Origin: Segatella copri DSM 18205
GTDB lineage: Bacteria > Bacteroidota > Bacteroidia > Bacteroidales > Bacteroidaceae
Direction: 5' to 3'
Length of the DNA: 64,000 nucleotides
Assembly: GCF_025151535.1 (NCBI RefSeq)
Contig: NZ_CP102288.1
Coordinates: forward strand, 1,514,501-1,578,500
Position numbers and translations under genes: made by a program. The notes below the pieces were generated by a model. The model searched no databases and was not told the origin of the DNA. It worked only from the letters and a program-made list of their open reading frames with translations. Below are positions 42,715-49,717 of the stretch, one piece after another (the first letter of the stretch is position 1; each line of letters begins with the position of its first letter).

Positions 42715-42840
42715 ATTAATTGAAGTTAAAGAAGTTATCACTCCCTACGGTCGTTCGGGAAGTTAAGAGACAACAGTCTCCTGACATAAAACCAAGTACA
42801 TTTGTCCCTTAACTTCTCTCTAACTTCCCTTAACTTCCCT
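42715..42840. repeat. Dispersed repeat family 2, second copy in opposite orientation
   Basis: Read on the minus strand, GACTGTTGTCTCTTAACTTC, ACGACCGTAGGGAGTGATAA and CTTCTTTAACTTC align with 32520-32575. The right part holds four tandem TAACTTCCCT-like units. The last of these provides the final codons and stop codon of mtaB (42830). Confidence 0.75.
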
Positions 42841-44248
42841 TAACTTCTAATTCTGCCTTCAGCGCCGTCTTATCGTGATTGAAATCACCCAGGCGAACCT
42901 TGATAAGCTGGTTGTCGTATTCTTCCTTGGCGAGAGCCGGTGAAAGTTCTACGCGGATATAGTTCTTGGTGAATCCATGCATTGCCTTGCCTCTTGGCGC
43001 CTTCTCGAAGAGAACCTCAGCCTCAGTACCGATGTATTGAGCATAGAATTCCTGCGTCTTCTGATCACTCAACTCCAACAGTCGCTTGGAGCGCTTCTTC
43101 TTCTCCTTCTCGTCAACCACATACGGAATCTTCAAGGCAGCCGTGCCCGGACGCTCAGAATAAGGGAAGACGTGAAGCTGGGTAACAGGCAGACTCTTCA
43201 GGAACTCATAGCATTCTTCAAAACACTCCGGAGTTTCGCCACGACAGCCCACCATCACATCGACACCGATAAACGCATCAGGCATCTTCTCCTTGATAAG
43301 ATTCACCTTGTGGGCGAAGAGCGCCTTGTCGTAACGGCGGTGCATCAACTTGAGCACCTCATCGCTTCCGCTCTGCAGAGGAATATGGAAATGAGGCATA
43401 AAGGCACGGCTCTGGGCACAATACTCTATGAGATCATCATCACAGAGATCAGGCTCCAGACTCGAGATGCGGTAACGCTTGATTCCTTCTACCTGATCCA
43501 TCGCCTTGACAAGGTCGATGAATCGCTCGTGGGTAGTCTGACCGAAATCACCGATATTCACACCGGTAATGACGATTTCCTTACCGCCTTCAGCAGCCGC
43601 CTGCTCACATTGAGCCACAAGCGACTGGATGCTCGGGTTGCGCGAATTGCCTCGGGCAAATGGAATGGTGCAATAGGTGCAATAATAATTGCAGCCGTCC
43701 TGCACCTTCAGGAAATAACGGGTACGGTTGCCACGCGAGCAAGAAGGCTGGAAGGTCTTGATTTCCTTCGTCTTCACGCTATAATGCTGATGAAGAGACG
43801 CAGCATCGCCGTTCTGAGAACTTTCAGCATCGCCGTTCTGAGGAGTCTGAGCAGCCAATCCGTTTTCCTGAGCAAATTTCTGCGCCCATGCATTGCTGAG
43901 ATATTGAATCAAGTGCGCCTTCTCGTTAGCACCCAACACGAGGTCTACACCCTCTATCTTGCTGACATTCTCAGATTCGAGCTGCGCATAACAGCCCGTC
44001 ACGATAACGAATGCGCCCGGATTGTTTCTCACCATCCGGTGGATAGCCTGACGGCATTTATGATCGGCAACTTCTGTTACCGAGCAGGTGTTAATCAGAC
44101 AAATATCAGCTTTCTCCCCCCTTTTAGCAGTAATGACGCCCATATCTTCGAGCATTTTGCCAAAAGTGGAAGTTTCAGAGAAGTTGAGTTTGCAGCCTAG
44201 CGTATAATAAGCTGCCTTTTTACCTTGGAAGGCACTTGAATCTATCAT
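42830..44248 (-). CDS. mtaB: tRNA t6A37 methylthiotransferase MtaB
   Basis: 472 residues from the Met at 44248 (MIDSSAFQGKKAAYYTLGCK); an upstream extension of the frame only translates a dispersed repeat. It adds a methylthio group to threonylcarbamoyl-adenosine 37 of tRNAs. N-terminal UPF0004 domain with LGCKLNFSE and VTGCYAQLE cysteines, radical SAM motif YYCTYCTIPFARG, and a C-terminal TRAM domain. A loop near 145 contains a duplicated QNGDA(E/A)S segment from a 24-base tandem duplication (43801-43842). The C-terminus ends EVKGS, encoded by repeat sequence. Confidence 0.92.
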   Translation of the reverse strand: MIDSSAFQGKKAAYYTLGCKLNFSETSTFGKMLEDMGVITAKRGEKADICLINTCSVTEVADHKCRQAIHRMVRNNPGAFVIVTGCYAQLESENVSKIEGVDLVLGANEKAHLIQYLSNAWAQKFAQENGLAAQTPQNGDAESSQNGDAASLHQHYSVKTKEIKTFQPSCSRGNRTRYFLKVQDGCNYYCTYCTIPFARGNSRNPSIQSLVAQCEQAAAEGGKEIVITGVNIGDFGQTTHERFIDLVKAMDQVEGIKRYRISSLEPDLCDDDLIEYCAQSRAFMPHFHIPLQSGSDEVLKLMHRRYDKALFAHKVNLIKEKMPDAFIGVDVMVGCRGETPECFEECYEFLKSLPVTQLHVFPYSERPGTAALKIPYVVDEKEKKKRSKRLLELSDQKTQEFYAQYIGTEAEVLFEKAPRGKAMHGFTKNYIRVELSPALAKEEYDNQLIKVRLGDFNHDKTALKAELEVKGS

Positions 44249-44275
44249 ATATTTATCTTTTTCTTTGGTTTCTTT

Positions 44276-44363
44276 TAAGCTTTTGCCCTTACAGGGCGCA
44301 TTGATGATTGCTTTCATCCCCAGGGTGTTGCCCTGGGCTAGGAGCTTCTGCCCCTTCAGGGCG
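44276..44363. repeat. Dispersed repeat family 1, half unit
   Basis: AAGCTTTTGCCCTTACAGGG, then CCCAGGGTGTTGCCCTGGG and CTGCCCCTTCAGGGCG: the right arm of the large palindrome, opposite in orientation to 5290-5378. It lies in the 5' leader of mtaB, 27 bases before its start codon. Confidence 0.85.
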
Positions 44364-44394
44364 TTCTCCCCCAAAAAGACCTTAGGGTCTATAA

Positions 44395-44427
44395 AACGAA
44401 AAAAGCCGCTAGACCGAAGTCCAGCGG
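44395..44427 (-). terminator. Terminator of the small lipoprotein gene
   Basis: CCGCTGGAC pairs with GTCTAGCGG (one G-U) around TTCG on the minus strand, followed by CTTTTTTCG. Confidence 0.8.
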
Positions 44428-44465
44428 TTGTTTCTCTCATTTTTTCGTTCGCAAGTAATTTCAAA

Positions 44466-44636
44466 TTACTTAGCAGAATCAGCAGCAGCTGTATCAGCAG
44501 CAGCAGTGTCAGCAGCAGTTGTATCTACCTGAGCTGTGTCAGAATCAGCAGAAGCTGTGTTCTGAGCTGTTTTGTTACCACATGATGCGAAAGAGATAGC
44601 TGCGATAGCTACGAACATAAAAACTAATTTCTTCAT
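44466..44636 (-). CDS. Small lipoprotein with Asp-Thr-Ala repeats
   Basis: 56 residues from the Met at 44636: signal MKKLVFMFVAIAAISFASC with the lipid Cys, then a low-complexity tail of DTAQVD, DTTAA and repeated DTAAA units. A promoter box TACCTTTG lies on the minus strand at 44697-44690, which excludes an earlier start at 44702. Small lipoproteins with such tails are common in Prevotella and may be spacers in the envelope. No function is known. Confidence 0.75.
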   Translation of the reverse strand: MKKLVFMFVAIAAISFASCGNKTAQNTASADSDTAQVDTTAADTAAADTAAADSAK

Positions 44637-44976
44637 TTTCTTTGCTTTTTTAAAATCTGTAAAACAATCATTTGTTCTTTTGAACGATGCAAAGGTAAGC
44701 ATTTTTTTGATACGTTGTTCTTTTTTTTGCGACTTTTTTTTAGGTGATTTTGTAACAAAATTACAAATCGCTATAAATCAACCACTTACAGAGTGCTAAC
44801 AAAAGTTAAAGTTTTTAGTGTGCTCGGAAACAGCCTAATTTTAACACTTTTCGGTGTTTTTTAGCGTAACAAGGGTGCGCGCCAACATCTCTTCAGAGCA
44901 GCACTATATACATATAATAAGGTACGCGCGCGAGGGAAAGAACAGAAGTTTTTCCCAAGAAATCGTTCCCAAAAAC

Positions 44977-45007
44977 TTTGATTGCCGAGAATTTTTTCGT
45001 AACTTTG
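44977..45007 (+). promoter_or_regulatory. Promoter of the MFS transporter gene
   Basis: TTTG (44977-44980), 19 bases, TAACTTTG (45000-45007): the full Bacteroidota consensus. The remainder of 44703-44976 is T-rich and shows no gene. Confidence 0.8.
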
Positions 45008-45038
45008 CACTCAAAACAAAGAAACAAACAGACAGAAA

Positions 45039-46211
45039 ATGATACAGCTAAAAGAAAATCAGGGCATTCCCCGCAGCATTCTTCTGATGATGGCTATCGT
45101 CGCAGGACTCACCGTAGCCAACTGCTACTACAATCAGCCGCTTCTCGAACTCATCCGCCACGACCTGGATATTACCGAGCAGAAGGCTAACCTCATCACC
45201 GTCATTACCCAGATAGGTTATGCGCTGGGCTTATTCTTTCTCATTCCCTTGGGCGACATGCTTTCGCGCAAGAAACTCATCCTTGTCAATATGACCATTG
45301 CTGCATTGATGGCAATCGTGATGGCTGCAGCGCAAAACGTATGGATGCTCTGGGGAGCTTCACTGCTGATTGGCGCCTGTTCAGTAATTCCGCAGTTCTT
45401 CATTCCGATAGCCGGACAGTTTTCGGCCCCCAAGAACAAGAGCAGGAATATGGGCATTGTACTCTCCGGACTGCTGACGGGCATTCTCGCCTCACGAGTA
45501 ATCAGCGGTTACATCGGCGAATGGCTGGGATGGCGGGAGATGTTTATCATAGCTGCTTTCGTGATGATGGTTTGCATGGGAATCATGCTGCTGATGATGC
45601 CTGAAATGAAGCGCAACTATGTAGGAACCTATAGAGGGCTGATGACCACGATAGCAGAAATTTTCTTTTTCCATTCTTCTATCCGCATCTATTCCACCCG
45701 TGCAGCCTTCGGGTTCGGCAGTATGATGGCAATATGGTCTTGTCTGGCGTTCCATCTGGCACAGCCGCCTTTCAGCGCAGGAAGTGATATGGTAGGAATG
45801 CTCGGACTTTGCGGAATCATGGGAGCCGTTGCTGCCAGTGGTGTGGGAAAACTGATTCCTAGGTTCGGCATTCGGAAATTCAATCTGTTCGGAGCAGAAA
45901 CGCAGATCATCGCCTGGGCAATAGCCTTGCTTTTCGGCGACACTTACGCCGGACTCATCGCAGCCATCATCCTGGTTGACATCGGTCTGCAATGTCAGCA
46001 GCTCAGCAATCAGAGTGGTTGTCTGCAGGAGATTCCGCAGGCTTCCAACCGCGCCAACACCATCTTCATGACCAGCTACTTCATCGGTGGTTCGCTAGGC
46101 ACTTTCTGTGCCGGTTACGTCTGGACGCAAGCCGACTGGCTCGGTGTCTGCATCGTAGGAATCGCCTTCGCCATGATTTCTCTGCTTATCACGCTAAACT
46201 GCAAGAAATAA
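45039..46211 (+). CDS. MFS transporter, 12 membrane helices
   Basis: 390 residues of a major facilitator superfamily exporter or sugar/drug permease. The loop between helices 2 and 3 carries the family signature in the form GDMLSRKKLILVNM. The N-terminus includes VANCYYNQPLLELI, typical of a DHA1-like subgroup of predicted efflux carriers. Twelve hydrophobic segments can be counted. Substrate unknown. It is a single-gene unit between a consensus promoter and the terminator at 46220-46272. Confidence 0.85.
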   Translation: MIQLKENQGIPRSILLMMAIVAGLTVANCYYNQPLLELIRHDLDITEQKANLITVITQIGYALGLFFLIPLGDMLSRKKLILVNMTIAALMAIVMAAAQNVWMLWGASLLIGACSVIPQFFIPIAGQFSAPKNKSRNMGIVLSGLLTGILASRVISGYIGEWLGWREMFIIAAFVMMVCMGIMLLMMPEMKRNYVGTYRGLMTTIAEIFFFHSSIRIYSTRAAFGFGSMMAIWSCLAFHLAQPPFSAGSDMVGMLGLCGIMGAVAASGVGKLIPRFGIRKFNLFGAETQIIAWAIALLFGDTYAGLIAAIILVDIGLQCQQLSNQSGCLQEIPQASNRANTIFMTSYFIGGSLGTFCAGYVWTQADWLGVCIVGIAFAMISLLITLNCKK

Positions 46212-46219
46212 ACATATAA

Positions 46220-46272
46220 AAGAAAAGAGATTATATTCCCGACTTACAGGAACATAATCTCTTTTCTTATTT
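46220..46272. terminator. Bidirectional terminator
   Basis: AAGAAAAGAGATTAT pairs perfectly with ATAATCTCTTTTCTT over 15 bases with a 19-base loop; A- and T-rich ends serve the MFS gene and the convergent peptidase gene. Confidence 0.85.
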
Positions 46273-46311
46273 TGATAGAGACTGAAGCTGGCATTTCTGC
46301 CGAAGCTTCAA

Positions 46312-48861
46312 CTACATCTTTTCATCACCATACATTTCCGTCCACCAGGAAGCATCGTCCTGCAACCACTTGGCAAACCAGGCAAAGATGGTGTTCTGCC
46401 ATTTCAGTCGCTTCTCGTAGTCGATGATGTGATGATCCTGACCATCTACCAATACCATCGCCGTAGGACGGCCAAGGAGTTTCAGCGCTGTATAGAGCTG
46501 GATACTCTCGCCCACAGGCACATTATTATCAGCCGTGCCGTGAACAAACAGCAGCGGAGTATGAATCTTGTCGGCATTATAGAGCGGACTCTGATCTACA
46601 AAGAGATGCTTGTTGGTCCAAGGATATTCGTTCGCCATAGAAACTTCGCTGTAGCTGTAGCCCCAATAGCCCTCACCCCAATAACTGGTATGGTCGCTGA
46701 TGCCTGCATGCGAGATGGCAGCAGCAAAGAGGTCGGTCTTGGTCTGAAGGTACTGAGTCATGAATCCGCCGTAGCTGGCGCCGATGCAGCCAATCTTCTT
46801 GCGGTTTACGAAAGCATGCTCATCGCAGAAAGCCTGGGTGCTGGAGATGATGTCTTCAGCCACTCCCTCGCCTGCCGTATCTACATGGCGGGCTGAGAAT
46901 TTCTGACCGAATCCGGTAGCTCCACTAGGATTCACAACCAGCACTACATAGCCCATTGCCGCATAAACATGATGAGGATAACGGCTCTGGAACATGCGGC
47001 TCGTAGGACTGCAACCGCCATAATAGTTCACTATCATCGGATACTTCTTAGCAGCATCAAAATGAGGTGGCAGATAGTAACGGCAGCAAAGGGTGTCGCC
47101 TCTTGAATTGACAAAATTCCAAGCCTTGCATTCGCCCAGTTCAACATCCTTCAACTCGCGCGCACTCAAATCGTCAACCAATTGCGATTTCAGCGCCTTC
47201 GTATTCATCTTATAGAGTCGGTCAGCATTGGATGCACTCTGACCGGAGAAAGCCATTTCTGCTGCAGAAGATGCAAGCGAGAAACTCTTGATGTACTCTT
47301 CAGGAGTCTTGAGAAGCGTAAACTTACCCGATTTCGGATTGAGCTGGAAGAGATGCACGCAATCCTTATCTTCTGCCGTGAAGTAGATGTTGCCATCTGC
47401 CTTACTCCAATCCACACTCTGCACATTCGGATTGAAATCCCTGGTCAGCGGACGAACCTTCTTATCCGACAAGGTCATCAGATAGAGCTGGGTGTCGATC
47501 ATGCTAGGTGTCTGTCCTTCTTCCACATTCTTTCCAATGCCGTTGAAAGCTTCTGGCGAAGCGCTCACGAGAATGCTCTTGCCATCTGGCGAGAACTGGG
47601 CGCTGTTCAGGAATTCGCCTTTCTCTATCAGGGTTTCTACCTTTGGCGTTGTGGCTGAAGATGCATTCATACTGCCCAAATCCAGGCGGTAGAATGATGT
47701 CAGGGTTGTAGGACGCTTGGTGAGTCGCTCCTCTCCCTTTCCTATCAGCAGATAACGCGAATCGGCAGAAATATCCATCAGATAGATGTTGTGGTAACCG
47801 AAGGTAAGCGGCTGGAGAATGCCCGATGCAAGGTCGTATTTGGCGAGATTGCTGCGCTCGCGCCAACCAGGCTGTCTGTCTTCCGGTTCTTTTACATCAT
47901 AAACTTGCGGATCCTTTTTTCTGCCTTCAGTAGTGAGCGTATAGATGAGTGTTTTTTCATCGGGTGTAAACTGGAACCAGCCTTCAGGAATATTGGCATC
48001 CAACACTTCGCGCTCCATCGTCAGCGGATTGATGGTAATGAGCTGCAATGTGCCATCCTGCTTTTCTTCTCCGGCAATACTGCTGTCGCTCGCCTTCTGG
48101 GTGAAATACAGTTTATTGCTTGAAGGCATCCATTTTACGTTCTCCTCAAATGTAGCCATCACTCTGTTAGTCTGAGAGTTGCGCAACTCGCTAATGCTAT
48201 GGTTATTACCTTTTCTATCTACCCAGGTCTTCCGAACAACGATAAACTTTCCGTTTGGTGAGATAGAAACACTCGGATAGTTGGGCGCACAAATCACATC
48301 ATAGATGTTATAGGCACGCTTGGCTGCCGCATCGCCTACAGAAAGCGGAGCGCCGTTGGCTGCAGTTATGGTCAACTTGATAGATTTCTTATCAGAAGAT
48401 GCATTCTTCCGGGTAAGATATTTGATGACAACCGTATGCTGCGAAGGAGTCAGGATGGTTTCAGCCTTATCGCCGTTCACCGCTACCTGTTCGCCGTCAA
48501 CGAACAGACGGTATTGCTCCAATCCTTCTACCGCGATGGTTGCTTTGGTGCGCTGGGTGTTAGAAACGCAGAAAGAAGCCAGATGGAGCGCATCCTGCTT
48601 GTCGGCAAGGAGTTGGGCTGCAGTCACCTCCTTGCCCTTATTTAATAAGGTGAAAGACAGCGGCGAATCGAGCAACTGCTTAAGGTCGAACGCTTCGCCC
48701 TTGATGTTCACACTGTCAGCCATCCAAGGCTGTGCTACGGCATAGGGGCCTGCATATTTCAACGTTTTCACCTCTATGGTTTCGGCACTGGCAGAGATTG
48801 AAGCCATCAGGGCAGCTGCCAGCAGTCCACTTTTTGTTGTTTTCAGAATCAGTTTATTCAT
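46312..48861 (-). CDS. Secreted S9-family prolyl-oligopeptidase-like peptidase
   Basis: 849 residues with a signal peptide (MNKLILKTTKSGLLAAALMASISASA). A propeller domain (ICAPNYPSVSISPNGKFIVVRKTW, SADSRYLLIGKGEERL) precedes an alpha/beta hydrolase domain with Ser in GASYGGFMTQ, Asp in HGTADNNVPVGES and His in DGQDHHII. It is longer than DPP-IV because of an extra N-terminal beta domain of about 200 residues. It probably trims peptides in the periplasm, complementing the DPP-IV at 36-38 kb. Single-gene unit. Confidence 0.88.
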   Translation of the reverse strand: MNKLILKTTKSGLLAAALMASISASAETIEVKTLKYAGPYAVAQPWMADSVNIKGEAFDLKQLLDSPLSFTLLNKGKEVTAAQLLADKQDALHLASFCVSNTQRTKATIAVEGLEQYRLFVDGEQVAVNGDKAETILTPSQHTVVIKYLTRKNASSDKKSIKLTITAANGAPLSVGDAAAKRAYNIYDVICAPNYPSVSISPNGKFIVVRKTWVDRKGNNHSISELRNSQTNRVMATFEENVKWMPSSNKLYFTQKASDSSIAGEEKQDGTLQLITINPLTMEREVLDANIPEGWFQFTPDEKTLIYTLTTEGRKKDPQVYDVKEPEDRQPGWRERSNLAKYDLASGILQPLTFGYHNIYLMDISADSRYLLIGKGEERLTKRPTTLTSFYRLDLGSMNASSATTPKVETLIEKGEFLNSAQFSPDGKSILVSASPEAFNGIGKNVEEGQTPSMIDTQLYLMTLSDKKVRPLTRDFNPNVQSVDWSKADGNIYFTAEDKDCVHLFQLNPKSGKFTLLKTPEEYIKSFSLASSAAEMAFSGQSASNADRLYKMNTKALKSQLVDDLSARELKDVELGECKAWNFVNSRGDTLCCRYYLPPHFDAAKKYPMIVNYYGGCSPTSRMFQSRYPHHVYAAMGYVVLVVNPSGATGFGQKFSARHVDTAGEGVAEDIISSTQAFCDEHAFVNRKKIGCIGASYGGFMTQYLQTKTDLFAAAISHAGISDHTSYWGEGYWGYSYSEVSMANEYPWTNKHLFVDQSPLYNADKIHTPLLFVHGTADNNVPVGESIQLYTALKLLGRPTAMVLVDGQDHHIIDYEKRLKWQNTIFAWFAKWLQDDASWWTEMYGDEKM

Positions 48862-49026
48862 AAATATCCTTATTTTTGATTTTGGTGCGAAATTACAAAT
48901 AAAAATCGAGATAAACGAATGTTTCTGTTACAATTCGCTTTTTTTGCTGCATTTTTGCCTTACAAATGTTATCTTTAAGTTAATCGGATGAGCCAATAGG
49001 TTATTGTTGGGTTAAACCCCTCTCCA

Positions 49027-49068
49027 ACGAGTTGCAATGCATAAAAAGCATTCGCAACTCGTTTTTTT
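49027..49068 (+). terminator. Terminator-like hairpin with no gene in front of it
   Basis: ACGAGTTGC pairs with GCAACTCGT, with an inner ATGC/GCAT pairing, followed by eight T. It points rightwards but the upstream gene is on the minus strand; see the separate observation on a possible small RNA. Confidence 0.6.
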
Positions 49069-49138
49069 TATGCGATTTATTGTCTATTTGATTTCTTTTT
49101 TGTACTTTTGCACGCAAAATATCACATAAAATAACAGA

Positions 49139-49645
49139 ATGATGAAGAAACAGACTCAAGCTATTCATTTGGAATATGAGCGCCGCGATGCATACGACTC
49201 GCTGAGTGTGCCAGTATATAATACCCTTGCCTACGAATTCGACAATGCTGCCGTCATGGCTGAAGCATTCACCGACAAGATCAAGGCTCCAGATTATTCG
49301 CGCGTAGAGAACCCTACGGTGACCAACCTGGAGCGCCGTGTGGCAGCCCTTACCGATGCTGCTCATGCCACCGCCTTCAACTCAGGAATGGCGGCCATCA
49401 GCAACACCCTCATGGCGCTGGCAGCACAAGGCAAAAATATTGTTACATCCAAGCATCTCTTTGGCAATACTTATGCCCTGCTCGTAGCCACTCTGCGCCG
49501 TTTTGGCGTAAAGGTGCGTTTGCGCGATTTGACCAATATCGAAGCCGTGCGCGAAGCCATTGATGATGACACCTGCTGCGTCTTCCTCGAAATCCTGACC
49601 AACCCACAGCTGGAGGTTGCTGACCTGAAAGCCATCTCTAGATAA
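49139..49645 (+). pseudogene. Truncated Cys/Met-metabolism PLP enzyme
   Basis: 168 codons matching the N-terminal 40% of O-acetylhomoserine sulfhydrylase/cystathionine gamma-lyase type enzymes: ETQAIHLEYE-like start, SVPVYNTLAYEFDNA, YSRVENPTVTNLERRVAALTDAAHATAFNSGMAAI, then ILTNPQLEVADLKAISR and a stop. The PLP-binding lysine and the whole C-terminal part (about 260 residues) are missing. It has a good promoter (TACTTTTG, 49103-49110) and a terminator directly after the stop, so a short, inactive protein may still be made. Confidence 0.8.
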
Positions 49646-49655
49646 ATTAAAAAAA

Positions 49656-49696
49656 AATAGCCGTAACTACTGCAAATATAGTTACGGCTATTATTA
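49656..49696. terminator. Bidirectional terminator
   Basis: AATAGCCGTAACTA pairs perfectly with TAGTTACGGCTATT; A-run before, T-rich sequence after. It serves the truncated PLP gene and the convergent helicase gene. Confidence 0.85.
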
Positions 49697-49717
49697 TAAT
49701 TATGGTGGAAGAATGCT

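Noticed and set aside
42977..44200. A 407-codon frame antisense to mtaB
   Set aside because: Explained by codon bias of mtaB; no start signal or family resemblance.
44249..44464. 72-residue N-terminal extension of MtaB
   Set aside because: The extension translates a dispersed repeat and the terminator of the neighbouring gene; the conserved protein begins at 44248.
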